DNA of 49,182 bases from Mogibacterium sp. (GCA_017433975.1 JAFRGD010000034.1:1-49182); one strand, 5' to 3'; counted from the first letter of the stretch, positions 38,779-47,184 are shown. Numbers and translations are program-made. Notes: a model not told the origin generated them from the letters alone.

Positions 38779-39300
38779 TTACAGCATCCCTTCGATCAGC
38801 TCGATCCAGATGACGCCCTGCGCCGGGTCGATTTCCTTCACAAAGGCGTCGACCGCCGGGATCAGGACCTCACGGTTGTCCCGGACGACGACGTAGATAT
38901 TCTGCGCCGGATTCTCGATGATGTCCTCCAGCACACCGATGTCCTCACCGCTCTGCCGGTCGACCACGCGGAGCCCGATGAGGTCACGGAAATAGTATTC
39001 CCCCTCCGGCAACGGGACGAGGTCGTCCTCGTGGATGTAGACCTCGCGGCCGTTCAGCGCCTCCGCCGCGTCTCTCGTCGTGACGCGGTCCAGACGCACC
39101 ACCGGCCGGCCCTTTTGGTACCGGATTCCGAGGACTCTGTAGACTTCTTCGCCGGAAGGTCCGTCCACGCGCAGCGTCGACTCCTCGTGCAGGTTCTCCG
39201 AGTCCTTCGCATACAAAGTGACGCGGACTTCGCCCTTGAGCCCGACCGCGCCGGAAAACCTTCCGATATTCACCATTGTATTATCGTTCGATAGTGCCAT
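38779..39300 (-). CDS. rimM: 16S rRNA processing protein RimM
   Basis: A 173-residue 30S maturation factor that binds ribosomal protein S19. VNIGRFSGAVGLKGEVRV opens the N-domain and EYYFRDLIGLRVVDRQSGEDIGVLEDI the PRC-barrel C-domain. ATG 39300 is taken; a TTG start at 39330 would overlap khpA, and ATG 39276 (MVNIGRF) is also possible since no start has a clear ribosome-binding site. Confidence 0.92.
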   Translation of the reverse strand: MALSNDNTMVNIGRFSGAVGLKGEVRVTLYAKDSENLHEESTLRVDGPSGEEVYRVLGIRYQKGRPVVRLDRVTTRDAAEALNGREVYIHEDDLVPLPEGEYYFRDLIGLRVVDRQSGEDIGVLEDIIENPAQNIYVVVRDNREVLIPAVDAFVKEIDPAQGVIWIELIEGML

Positions 39301-39319
39301 GCATCTATGGTTCTGATGC

Positions 39320-39553
39320 CTAATCCTCAATAATGTCTACGGAAACTCTCTTATTTTGCTTGATCGCTGCAGCCTTAACAACAGTACGGATGGCCTTGGC
39401 GATGCGGCCCTGTTTGCCGATCACCTTGCCCATGTCGTCCTTTGCAACAGATAGTTTGATTATGGTTTCTCCGTCTACGATTTCCGTTGTGACGGCGACT
39501 TGATCGGGATCAGATACCAATGCCTTGGCGATTGCTTCGACTAAACCAGCCAT
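39320..39553 (-). CDS. khpA: KH-domain RNA-binding protein KhpA
   Basis: A 77-residue single KH-domain protein (old name YlqC). The GxxG loop is in MGKVIGKQGRIAKAIRTVVKAA. In Gram-positive bacteria KhpA pairs with KhpB and affects cell length and RNA metabolism. Conserved position between rpsP and rimM. Confidence 0.95.
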   Translation of the reverse strand: MAGLVEAIAKALVSDPDQVAVTTEIVDGETIIKLSVAKDDMGKVIGKQGRIAKAIRTVVKAAAIKQNKRVSVDIIED

Positions 39554-39569
39554 TGTATCCTCCCTTTGA

Positions 39570-39812
39570 TTACTTGATCACGCCGGATTTCTTGAGGAGA
39601 GCCTTAACAGTATCTGTAGGCTGCGCGCCGGTGGCCAGCCACTTTTCCGCCTTCTCGCTGTCGATCTTGATCTCTGCAGGGTCCTTGAGAGGATCGTAGT
39701 AACCGATCTCCTCGATGAATCTGCCGTCTCTCTGGGTTCTCGAGTCCGCAACGACGACTCTGTAGAAAGGCTTCTTGTGTGCTCCCATTCTCTTTAATCT
39801 GATCTTAACCAT
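39570..39812 (-). CDS. rpsP: 30S ribosomal protein S16
   Basis: An 80-residue S16: [41 protein letters not shown] is diagnostic. Thirty bp after ffh, with GGAGG before ATG 39812. Confidence 0.98.
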   Translation of the reverse strand: MVKIRLKRMGAHKKPFYRVVVADSRTQRDGRFIEEIGYYDPLKDPAEIKIDSEKAEKWLATGAQPTDTVKALLKKSGVIK

Positions 39813-39841
39813 TTTTTCCTCCTATGAAAGTTTTAAATTAT

Positions 39842-41185
39842 TTATCCCATCAAACCGCGAAATAGCTTATTCTTCTTTAAAGCATTCGGGTTATTCAGCT
39901 TTTTCATCATTTGCTTCATGTCGTCGTAGCGCTTCATGAGCGCGTTGACGTTCTGCACCGTCGAGCCGCTGCCCGCCGCGATGCGCTTGCGCCGGCTCGC
40001 GTTGAGGATGGACGGGTTCTTCCGCTCCTCCTTGGTCATCGACTGGATGATGGCGCGCATCTTGTCGAGTTCCTGCTTACCCTTGTCGATGTCGATGGAC
40101 TGCTTGTCCTTCTCGCTGAGGCCCGGCAGCATGTCGATGATCTTGGCGAAGCCGCCTAGTTTGTTGATCTGGCCCATCTGGTCGAGGAAGTCGTTCAGGT
40201 CGAACTGGTTCTTGCGGAGTTTCTCCTCAAGCGCGAGGGCTTCCTCCTCGGTGTAAGCGTTTTCCGCCCGCTCGATCAGGGTCAGGATGTCGCCCATGCC
40301 GAGGATCCGCGAAGCGATCCGCTCCGGGTGGAACGGTTCGAGCGCGTCGTATTTCTCGCCGGTACCCATGAACTTGATCGGCTTGCCGGTGACTTTCTTT
40401 GCCGAAAGGGCCGCGCCGCCGCGGGAGTCGCCGTCCATCTTGGTCATGATGATGCCGTCGACGCCGAGCGCGTCGTTGAAGCCCGTCGCGATGTTGACCG
40501 CGTCCTGACCGGTGAGCGCGTCGACCACGAGCAGGATCTCGTGCGGCCGGACCGCGCGTTTGATGTTCTTGAGCTCGTCCATCATGGTCTCGTCGATCTG
40601 CAGACGGCCCGCCGTGTCGATGATCAGGATGTTGAGGCCTTTGCGCTGCGCCTCCTTGACCGCTGCCTGTGCGATCTCGACCGGGTCGTTGGACTCGCGC
40701 ATGGTGAAGACCGGCGTGTGGACCGCCTTGCCGACGATCTCCAACTGGTCGATCGCGGCCGGCCGGTAGACGTCGCAGGCCGCGAGCATCGGTTTTTTGC
40801 CGACCTGTTTGAGGTAGTTTGCGAGTTTGCCGCAGGTTGTCGTCTTACCAGTACCCTGGAGGCCGACCATCATGTAGATGGTGAAGCCGCTCGGCGAATA
40901 CGTCAGCTTGCTGTTCGCGCCGCCCATGACCTCAACGAGCTCGTCGCGGACGATCTTGACGACCTGCTGGCCCGGCGTGAGGCTCTTCATGACCTCCTCA
41001 CCCATGGCCTTTTCCTTGACGTCCTTGACGAATTCCTTGACGACCTTAAAACTGACGTCCGCCTCGAGCAGCGCCAGCTTGACGTCGCGCATCGCCCGGT
41101 CGATGTCCTTCTCGGTGAGCACGCCCTGCCCGGTCAGTCCCCGGAACGTCTCCTGTAATTTTTCCGCTAATCCTTCAAACGCCAT
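39842..41185 (-). CDS. ffh: Signal recognition particle protein Ffh
   Basis: A 447-residue SRP54 GTPase guiding nascent membrane proteins to FtsY. N-domain 1-85, G-domain with GLQGTGKTTTCGKLA, LIIDTAGRLQ, TKMDGDSRGGAALS and GTGEKYDALEPFH, and a Met-rich M domain (330-447) that binds signal peptides and 4.5S RNA (ILNASRRKRIAAGSGSTVQ). Overlaps ylxM by 19 bp. Confidence 0.97.
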   Translation of the reverse strand: MAFEGLAEKLQETFRGLTGQGVLTEKDIDRAMRDVKLALLEADVSFKVVKEFVKDVKEKAMGEEVMKSLTPGQQVVKIVRDELVEVMGGANSKLTYSPSGFTIYMMVGLQGTGKTTTCGKLANYLKQVGKKPMLAACDVYRPAAIDQLEIVGKAVHTPVFTMRESNDPVEIAQAAVKEAQRKGLNILIIDTAGRLQIDETMMDELKNIKRAVRPHEILLVVDALTGQDAVNIATGFNDALGVDGIIMTKMDGDSRGGAALSAKKVTGKPIKFMGTGEKYDALEPFHPERIASRILGMGDILTLIERAENAYTEEEALALEEKLRKNQFDLNDFLDQMGQINKLGGFAKIIDMLPGLSEKDKQSIDIDKGKQELDKMRAIIQSMTKEERKNPSILNASRRKRIAAGSGSTVQNVNALMKRYDDMKQMMKKLNNPNALKKNKLFRGLMG

Positions 41186-41541
41186 ACTATCTCCATCAAC
41201 CGCCTGACCAGCCCGGCGTCCTCCTCATGCAGCCGTCCGCTGCCGAGAAGCGCCGCCCCGAGTTCCTCCGCCGCCGCTGCGGTCCGTTCTCTGTCCGCCG
41301 CGGCCCGGATCAGGCCGAGTTTCTCCTCATACCGCTCCAGCGCGGCTTCCGCTTTCTTTAATGTATAATGCACGCCCTGCCGGGTCTGCCCGAGTTCCTC
41401 GGCGATCTCGGCGAGCGAGAGGTCGTCCTCGTGGTAGAGATCCATCACCTCGCGCTGGCTGTCCCCGAGCAACTGCCCGTAGTAGTCATACAGCAGGCTC
41501 CGGTACTCGATGTTCTCAATTTTGTCGTGTCTGTCGTCCAT
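41167..41541 (-). CDS. ylxM: YlxM/p13-like SRP-associated HTH protein
   Basis: A 124-residue helix-turn-helix protein of the UPF0122 family: YDYYGQLLGDSQREVMDLYHEDDLSLAEIAEELGQTRQGVHYTLKKAEAALERYEEKLGL. YlxM precedes ffh in Firmicutes and in streptococci binds Ffh and small RNA. The frame could start at GTG 41559, but that codon is inside the promoter, so ATG 41541 is used. The last 35 residues are more variable. Confidence 0.9.
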   Translation of the reverse strand: MDDRHDKIENIEYRSLLYDYYGQLLGDSQREVMDLYHEDDLSLAEIAEELGQTRQGVHYTLKKAEAALERYEEKLGLIRAAADRERTAAAAEELGAALLGSGRLHEEDAGLVRRLMEIVWRLKD

Positions 41542-41549
41542 ACCCGCAT

Positions 41550-41578
41550 ACATTATCACACAAAAGAAGCGGTGTCAA
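41550..41578 (-). promoter_or_regulatory. Promoter of ylxM-ffh-rpsP-khpA-rimM-trmD
   Basis: On the minus strand TTGACA (41578-41573), 17-bp spacer, TAATGT (41555-41550). The transcription start would fall around 41543, one or two bases from ATG 41541, so the message is leaderless or nearly so. The -35 box is part of the preceding terminator hairpin. Confidence 0.6.
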
Positions 41579-41597
41579 GTATTTTCCTTGACACCGC
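41561..41597 (-). terminator. Terminator of the TDT/propeller operon
   Basis: Perfect 11-bp arms GCGGTGTCAAG / CTTGACACCGC, 7-nt loop, then TTCTTTTG on the minus strand. The right arm contains the TTGACA of the ylxM promoter. Confidence 0.8.
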
Positions 41598-41628
41598 GCA
41601 TCTATTTATTTTACTGCATTCCGCGACT

Positions 41629-43086
41629 TCAGAAGTCGCTCAACCTGAAGAGGTAACTGCTGCGGCAATACACCAGGCGCCCTCCGCTCCTTTCGTACCG
41701 GCCGTAGTACATGGCGGCGTACATCTTTCCGCCGCGCAGGAACACCGCCTCGATTTCATACGGTTTGTTGATCCGCACCGACTGGAGGAGGTTCCCGTCC
41801 CAGTCGTACATGTATACCATGTTGTACCCCTCGCCCTTGCTATCCCGGCAGACGAAGAGGTGGTCCGCATCGCTCTCCATGGTCTGGGCACGCTCGGCCG
41901 TCCGGTGCTTTGTCGCGATGTACCGGACCGGCTTGAGATTCTCGTTGAGAATGACGAAGTGGTTTTTGCCCTTGACCCGTAGCGCGTACTGCTTGCGCAC
42001 TTTATTGTATGTGATGGAAGCGTAGCCCTTGACCTCGCTGAGTTGCGTTTTGGTCGCACCCGTCAGGGTCTTTGGCGGCCGGATGTCCTTGGTTCCGGTG
42101 ATCTGGAGTTTTTTTGCATCGACGATCGTCACCCGGTACGGGTGGACCGTCTCGTTCACGACATACAGGCTCTTGGTCGTCGGATTGTACGTCACGTCGT
42201 TCCCGTGATTGAGCGCCAGCAACCCGGAGACCTTGACGCGCTCCCGCGTCGAAGCGTTGACCTTGACGATGATGCACTTGTTGCTATATTTTTTCTCAAA
42301 AATATAGTAGATATACGTCCCGTCAGTCGTGCTTCCCTGCAGGATCGTGTTATTGCGGTATTTGTCCGGGAGGTACGAGTTCAGATTCGCGACGCCGTTG
42401 CTCCGTTTGACCAACGTAGTCTTTACCGTCACGTTCTTTTTGACCCCCGAGAAAGTGCTCCATTTGGAGTATCGGCGGTTCCCCTCCGGCAGTTCCTCGT
42501 ACGTCCGGATGCGCACGAGATACCGGGTATTCGCCTTGAGGCCGGTGATCCGTCGGGACGTCTGCGCGGGGTCATTGACGTAAAAGTGTTTGCGGTTTGC
42601 CGACTTATAATTCGTCGCCGTATCGAGTTCGATCTCGTACCCGCTGACGCCTTTCCCTTTTTTCCACTTGAGCTGCATGACCGTCTGGGACTGCCGCGTG
42701 AACTCGGTAATCACCGGTCCGCTCAGGGTCTTGTCGACGTAGTCCGCCGGGATTACCGGCTCGTCCGGTTCCTCCGGCTCGTCCGGTTCCTCTGGTTCTT
42801 CTGGCACGGTCGGTTCTTCCGGTGTCTCCGGATCTCCCGGTACCTCCGGCTCATCTGAGGCCTCTGGCTCCTCGGATACCGCAGGCTCGCCCGGTTCTTC
42901 TTCTGAAGCGGCCGGCGCTTCCGGTTCATTGATGGTTTCTCCGACCGGCACCTGCGTGTCTCCGTCCTCTGCATGAACAGCAAAAGCGAGGCCGCCTCCG
43001 CCGATGGCTCCGGCAGCCAGCAACACCGTCAGTATCATCGACAAAACGGCGCGCAGGATTCTCACTTTTGCAGCTTTTGCACTCAT
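41629..43086 (-). CDS. Secreted fn3 plus propeller-like protein
   Basis: A 485-residue exported protein. Signal peptide 1-39 (ending FAVHA), Pro/Glu-rich linker with EEPEEPDEPEEPDEP (about 45-112), an fn3 domain (118-215: GPVITEFTRQSQTVMQLKWKK, GYEIELDTA, ARTRYLVRIRTYEE-like NTRYLVRIRTYEE) and a C-terminal region (225-485) with repeated strand patterns ending in GTYIYYIFEKK, KSLYVVNE, KQYALRVKG, DHLFVCRD and GKMYAAMYYG, consistent with a beta-propeller. No catalytic motif is recognised. It starts 2 bp after the transporter stop, so both share one transcript. Confidence 0.75.
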   Translation of the reverse strand: MSAKAAKVRILRAVLSMILTVLLAAGAIGGGGLAFAVHAEDGDTQVPVGETINEPEAPAASEEEPGEPAVSEEPEASDEPEVPGDPETPEEPTVPEEPEEPDEPEEPDEPVIPADYVDKTLSGPVITEFTRQSQTVMQLKWKKGKGVSGYEIELDTATNYKSANRKHFYVNDPAQTSRRITGLKANTRYLVRIRTYEELPEGNRRYSKWSTFSGVKKNVTVKTTLVKRSNGVANLNSYLPDKYRNNTILQGSTTDGTYIYYIFEKKYSNKCIIVKVNASTRERVKVSGLLALNHGNDVTYNPTTKSLYVVNETVHPYRVTIVDAKKLQITGTKDIRPPKTLTGATKTQLSEVKGYASITYNKVRKQYALRVKGKNHFVILNENLKPVRYIATKHRTAERAQTMESDADHLFVCRDSKGEGYNMVYMYDWDGNLLQSVRINKPYEIEAVFLRGGKMYAAMYYGRYERSGGRLVYCRSSYLFRLSDF

Positions 43087-43088
43087 TA

Positions 43089-44003
43089 CTATTCTTCCCG
43101 TCTGCCTCTGAGCTGCAGCATGAACCTGATATAAATATAGACTACCAGCAACACCGCAACGGCCGTTTCAAAGTGCACGACCGGTTTGAGGAACAGCAGC
43201 TCATGGCCTGCGTTGGTCGCCCAGGTCATGGTCAGCTTGGTTGCAAGCGCGCTGATGACGAACGGAAACGTGTACGCCGCGCAGTTCGGCTCGAACGGCG
43301 CCTTGAGCTGTTCGAACACCTTGGCAAACGCGTAAACGTAGAGTACGGTCGCGATTGCCAGCATGGTCAGCAGAAACGGCAGATTGACGGCTTTGGCCGA
43401 CTGGACATAGGCCGCGGCGCAGAGGCTCATCGGCATCGCGCAGATCCCGATCAACGGCCTCATCGACTCCGGAGCCGGAATCTTTGCGTAGCGCTGATTC
43501 ACAAAATATAGCAACGGAAGGAATGCGATCAGCCCGAGCCAGAACGCGACCGCTCCGACGGTATGTTTTCCAAACGCAGACGCCGTGACCCCGGCGCAGG
43601 CGATTCCAACGTATACGATGTACCATACCGTAGAGACCTTCCTGAGATCGAGTTTCTTCTTCACAAATCTCATCGAATAATACACGATCAGCGCGATCTG
43701 AAGCGCGATCGCGAGCAGCCAAAGATAGTACGCAGTCTTGCCGAACACCGACTTGCACTGGGCGCTCAGGACCATCATGCCCATCGGATACGTCGCCGCA
43801 AAGCCGGCCAGAACCGGATCCTTGAGGTCCTGCCGGATCATGCCCGGATGCATGATGAGCTTGCACAGGACGAGGCAGAACAAAAACGCCGCAAGGACGC
43901 CGCAGAGGACGCGGAACGCGCCTCCGTAGGATTGTAACAGATGACCCAATGCCGCCATGCCGAGCATGACGCCCGACACCTGGAGTGGTACCTTTTTGAC
44001 CAT
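43089..44003 (-). CDS. TDT-family (TehA/SLAC1/Mae1-like) membrane transporter
   Basis: A 304-residue protein with about ten hydrophobic segments and a family-typical start (LQVSGVMLGMAALGHLLQSYG). Other matches: LAGFAATYPMGMMVLSA, LYFVNQRYAKIP, GICAMPMSLCAAAY. Members export or channel anions such as dicarboxylates, sulfite, nitrate or chloride; which substrate applies is unknown. Expression is from its own promoter, with a small hairpin over the ribosome-binding site. Confidence 0.85.
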   Translation of the reverse strand: MVKKVPLQVSGVMLGMAALGHLLQSYGGAFRVLCGVLAAFLFCLVLCKLIMHPGMIRQDLKDPVLAGFAATYPMGMMVLSAQCKSVFGKTAYYLWLLAIALQIALIVYYSMRFVKKKLDLRKVSTVWYIVYVGIACAGVTASAFGKHTVGAVAFWLGLIAFLPLLYFVNQRYAKIPAPESMRPLIGICAMPMSLCAAAYVQSAKAVNLPFLLTMLAIATVLYVYAFAKVFEQLKAPFEPNCAAYTFPFVISALATKLTMTWATNAGHELLFLKPVVHFETAVAVLLVVYIYIRFMLQLRGRREE

Positions 44004-44011
44004 GAAACGAT

Positions 44012-44025
44012 TCCTTTCGAAAGGA
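44012..44025 (-). promoter_or_regulatory. 14-bp palindrome covering the TDT ribosome-binding site
   Basis: TCCTTTCGAAAGGA is a perfect palindrome just before the TDT start. In the mRNA it can form a CCUU/AAGG stem closing on UCGA, which hides the AAGGA ribosome-binding site. It could also be a protein-binding site. Confidence 0.45.
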
Positions 44026-44042
44026 TTTCTTCTCTACTCTTT

Positions 44043-44071
44043 AGAATAACAACCGTTGCAGCCGATTTCAA
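44043..44071 (-). promoter_or_regulatory. Promoter of the TDT/propeller operon
   Basis: On the minus strand TTGAAA, 17-bp spacer, TATTCT with TGT before it (TGn extension), giving a ~30-nt leader that contains the palindrome at 44012-44025. Confidence 0.7.
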
Positions 44072-44115
44072 CCGCGTTTGGCATATTTAATGGAATTCTA
44101 ACCGCCAGGACGGTT

Positions 44116-45147
44116 TTACCGGGCAAAGCGGTATTCCGTCCGGCTGCGGAACGTCTCGCCCTTGCGCAGGACGGTGGACGGGAAGTCCGGGTGATTCGGC
44201 GCGTCCGGATAGTGCTGCGTCTCAAGGCAAAAGCCCTGCAGACGGTGGTAGACTGCGCCGTCCTTGCCCCGCAGCCCCTCCGGTATGAAATTGCCGGTGT
44301 AGAACTGCACGCCCGGCTCCGTCGTCCAGGTCTCCATCCGCAGCCCGCCGTCTTCCGAGACCGCCACGGCGGCTAATTGCAGTGTGATGTCTCCCTGATT
44401 ACGCAGTACATAATTGTGGTCGTAACCGTTGGCGTTCCGAAGCGGAGCGAAATCATCGTCGATGTGCGCTCCAATCGGAGTCATAATGCGGAGGTCCAGC
44501 GGCGTCCCGCCGACCGCAGCGATCTCGCCGGTCGGTATGTTGCCCGGTCCCGCCGGCGTATACGCGTCCGAAAGGATCTGAATCGCCTGGCCGAGGACCG
44601 ATCCGGCCGCATGGCCGTTCAGGTTGAAATACATGTGGTTGGTCAGGTTGCAGACCGTGTCGCGGTCGCAGATCGCCTCGTACGCGATGGATAGCGCGTC
44701 CTCCGTCAAAGTGTAAGTCACGGTGACTTCCAGATTGCCCGGGTATCCCGCGTCCTCGTGCGGGCTGAAAAGCCGCAGCGTCACGCGGTCCTCCGCCGCT
44801 TCGTCGACGGTCCAGTTCCGCCGGTCAAAGCCGTTCGGCCCGCCGTGCAGCTGGTTCCGGCCTTCGTTCGGCGTGAGGTGATACACCACCCCGTTCAAAG
44901 TGAACTGGCTGTCCGCGATCCGGTTGGCGTACCGCCCGATCACCGCACTGAAGTGCTCCGTATGCCGGAGATATTCCTCGAGCGTATCAAAGCCCAACAC
45001 GACGTCGCGCCGGCCGCCGTCCCTGTCCGGGACGACGAGCCGGCGAATTGCCGCACCGTATGTAATAACTTCGCATTCCATTCCGCCGTTCTGAAGTATA
45101 ATACTGTAGACTTCAGAGCCGTGCGGCATTCTTCCAAATACTTCCAT
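44116..45147 (-). CDS. galM: Aldose 1-epimerase (galactose mutarotase)
   Basis: A 343-residue GalM catalysing alpha/beta anomer exchange of hexoses. Motifs: GGMECEVITYGAAIRRLVVPDR, VIGRYANRIADSQF, NEGRNQLHGGPNGFDRRNW (catalytic His in QLHGG), LTNHMYFNL (second His), YDHNYVL, GVQFYTGNFIP and ETQHYPDAPNHPDFP with catalytic Glu. Nineteen bp after the XRE gene, so it probably shares that operon; no other sugar catabolism gene is near. Confidence 0.95.
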   Translation of the reverse strand: MEVFGRMPHGSEVYSIILQNGGMECEVITYGAAIRRLVVPDRDGGRRDVVLGFDTLEEYLRHTEHFSAVIGRYANRIADSQFTLNGVVYHLTPNEGRNQLHGGPNGFDRRNWTVDEAAEDRVTLRLFSPHEDAGYPGNLEVTVTYTLTEDALSIAYEAICDRDTVCNLTNHMYFNLNGHAAGSVLGQAIQILSDAYTPAGPGNIPTGEIAAVGGTPLDLRIMTPIGAHIDDDFAPLRNANGYDHNYVLRNQGDITLQLAAVAVSEDGGLRMETWTTEPGVQFYTGNFIPEGLRGKDGAVYHRLQGFCLETQHYPDAPNHPDFPSTVLRKGETFRSRTEYRFAR

Positions 45148-45165
45148 TTCCCGTCTCCTTCGGAA

Positions 45166-45357
45166 TCACTCCCAGAAGAGTTCATCCAGCGTTTTGTCCA
45201 ATGCCTTGCAGATCTGGATGCACAGGTTGATGGACGGGTTGTAGTCGCCTTTTTCGATCGCGTTGATCGTCTGGCGCGACACGCCGCAGAGGTCAGCGAG
45301 CTGCTGCTGCGACAGATCCTTGGCCGCACGGGCGGACTTGAGTTTAAGATTCTTCAT
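45166..45357 (-). CDS. XRE-family small HTH regulator
   Basis: A 63-residue single-domain Cro/CI regulator: KLKSARAAKDLSQQQLADLCGVSRQTINAIEKGDYNPSINLCIQICKALDKTLDELFWE. It overlaps the membrane protein gene by 14 bp. Small XRE repressors next to small membrane proteins usually control their own operon; the promoter upstream carries a matching palindrome. Confidence 0.93.
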   Translation of the reverse strand: MKNLKLKSARAAKDLSQQQLADLCGVSRQTINAIEKGDYNPSINLCIQICKALDKTLDELFWE

Positions 45358-45889
45358 CTTCGCCCTCCCTCTCTCTGCGGTCCTTCAGTTGTTTCGCCAG
45401 CATGATCAGGAGTACGCCGCCGAAGGCGATGGTCGCCGCAAGCATTGAGACCGCGCCGGTATTCAGCGTGCCGTCTTCCATGATCCAGCCGTTCAGGGAC
45501 TGAAGATACGTATTGATTCCGTCCACCACCGTGATCAAAATCATCAGGATGATGTATTTCCTCGGATTCGCCTTGACGCCGTAATATGCGTCATTCCAGA
45601 TGCAGTATCCCGCGAAGACCAGCAAGCTAACCAGGACCGAGATCCAGACGCCCAGCGTCGCCACAGCAACACTATTTGTCCTGCCGGCGATGAACAGAAC
45701 CACGGCGATTCCCGCCAGCATCGTGAAATACCCGAATTTGTAACCGTTGCCGCGGAGCCGCTCCTGCCGTTCGTCCGGCTCGCCCTTGCACGATCCGTTC
45801 TTGCCCCGGACGAGTTTTAGGATCATCAGGATGATCAGAGCGCAGATCACGCCGGCGCCGATTCCCATAAACATATACATACTTGACAT
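45344..45889 (-). CDS. Small membrane protein paired with the XRE regulator
   Basis: A 181-residue protein with about five hydrophobic segments (near 5-25, 53-71, 77-97, 110-128, 145-165). After the first comes a charged stretch KGEPDERQERLRGNGYKFGYFTM; the DERQxxxxxxxxKxGY pattern recalls the DUF2178/DUF3796 kind of membrane protein found next to XRE regulators, but I could not confirm the family. GAGGAG precedes ATG 45889. It may sense membrane state for the regulator; this is inference from the pairing. Confidence 0.75.
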   Translation of the reverse strand: MSSMYMFMGIGAGVICALIILMILKLVRGKNGSCKGEPDERQERLRGNGYKFGYFTMLAGIAVVLFIAGRTNSVAVATLGVWISVLVSLLVFAGYCIWNDAYYGVKANPRKYIILMILITVVDGINTYLQSLNGWIMEDGTLNTGAVSMLAATIAFGGVLLIMLAKQLKDRREREGEDEES

Positions 45890-45960
45890 TTGTTCTCCTC
45901 ACTTTCCTGCGCTGCCGCGTCCGTTCAGGTTCCGGGCAGCCACATCTCTTCTGTGATTCG

Positions 45961-45989
45961 ATCATACTGCATTATTTACATAATGTCAA
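45961..45989 (-). promoter_or_regulatory. Consensus promoter with operator-like palindrome in its spacer
   Basis: On the minus strand TTGACA (45989-45984), 17-bp spacer, TATGAT (45966-45961). CATTAT-TTAC-ATAATG (45970-45985), a perfect inverted repeat, fills the spacer, so a bound dimer would block RNA polymerase. Similar TGTAAATTAT lies just upstream. The XRE protein of the same operon is the natural candidate. Confidence 0.8.
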
Positions 45990-46037
45990 GTATAATTTAC
46001 AATTTATTTTAGATTTTTTACTTTTAGTCAGGTGACG

Positions 46038-47150
46038 TCAATCCAGCGCCGAAATCTCCCGGACCGCAATGTCCTCGTTGGCCGTCAGGTTGAGGATCGC
46101 GGAATACCGCAGCCGGAACCGGAGGACGTCACCGATGTGCAACGGCGCCTCGACGTCCGTCACGTCGATCAATGTATGGTCTCCGGAAGCGCCGATCACC
46201 TCCGCGCCGGCGAGTTCCGGGATAATATCGTATGGATCCCCGTAATCCGCCCGTCCGACCGCGACGATCGCCCGCCGGCGCATGCCGCGGTCGATGAAGG
46301 TCGGGCTGTGGCCGGTCGCGTCGACCCCGAGCTCCCCGATCGGATACGAAGGTTTGGTCTTAAGTTCAATAATCTCGGCCTCCAACACGAACGCATCGTC
46401 ATGCAAGGCATCCATCTCCCGCCTTCCGTAGCTGGTCCGGAGGTCTTCGAGCGGTCCGGTCATCGGCGCCGCACCGATCCGGAGCATGTTGATCCGGGCC
46501 GGCAGGTACCCGTCAAAGACCGCCATCAGGCTCGACGTCGCGCCGCCGGAGACGATGTCCAGCGGCCTGCCGATGGCTTCCTCCACCCGTTCCGCCAGCG
46601 CGGCCAGCGACTCCAGTTTGTCCTTCGTCGGCATGACCGAACCGTAGCAGCCCAGGTTGGTCCCGATTCCCTCGAGGCGCAGCCCGTCCATCGCAGTCTC
46701 GACCTGTACCGCCGCCTGAATCAGTTCCTCTTGGTCGATCCAGCCCTCCCGCAAGTCGCCGAGGTCCGCCATCAGGATGACGCGGTGGACCCTGCTCTGC
46801 CGGAGCGCTTCGCGGTTGAGGGCCGCGAGCACGGCCAGTTCACTGTTCAGACTGATGTCCGCCGTCGCGACCACGTCCGGAACTTCGGAAAGCATCGGGA
46901 TGCGGATCAGAAGCCACGTCGACTGCACCCCCTCCGCCTGCGCGTGCCGGATCTGGTCCAGCCGGGAGGATCCGATCATGTCCGCCCCGGCCCAGACGAG
47001 GTCCGCCGCGATGCCGGTGATGCCGGACGTCCCTTTGATGATTCCGGCGACCAGGAGCCCTTTCTCGTGGCACCAGCGGTACACCGTCCGCGCGTTCTCG
47101 CGGTACTTGCGATGGTCGATGATCACAGCAGGGTATCGATTCACTTGCAT
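46038..47150 (-). CDS. Ornithine-racemase-like PLP enzyme (alanine racemase fold)
   Basis: A 370-residue PLP-dependent racemase. The PLP Lys is in VAGIIKGTSG (about residue 39). LLIRIPMLSEVPDVV, DISLNSELAVLAALN, VILMADLGDLREGW, GIGTNLGCYGSV, IVSGGATSSL, MLRIGAAPM and IGELGVDATG resemble the clostridial ornithine racemase (Orr) and its relatives rather than housekeeping Alr. No ornithine degradation gene (ord, ort, oraS/E) is nearby; instead two membrane protein genes precede it (35-bp gap), suggesting an amino acid transport and racemisation unit. Substrate unknown. No clear terminator follows. Confidence 0.85.
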   Translation of the reverse strand: MQVNRYPAVIIDHRKYRENARTVYRWCHEKGLLVAGIIKGTSGITGIAADLVWAGADMIGSSRLDQIRHAQAEGVQSTWLLIRIPMLSEVPDVVATADISLNSELAVLAALNREALRQSRVHRVILMADLGDLREGWIDQEELIQAAVQVETAMDGLRLEGIGTNLGCYGSVMPTKDKLESLAALAERVEEAIGRPLDIVSGGATSSLMAVFDGYLPARINMLRIGAAPMTGPLEDLRTSYGRREMDALHDDAFVLEAEIIELKTKPSYPIGELGVDATGHSPTFIDRGMRRRAIVAVGRADYGDPYDIIPELAGAEVIGASGDHTLIDVTDVEAPLHIGDVLRFRLRYSAILNLTANEDIAVREISALD

Positions 47151-47184
47151 CTTTGTTCCCCTTTATCCTTCTGAAAAAGCCGGT

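Noticed and set aside
45166..45889. Toxin-antitoxin pair
   Set aside because: The partner of the XRE protein is a 181-residue multi-span protein with no toxin signature; the pair looks more like a regulator and membrane sensor.
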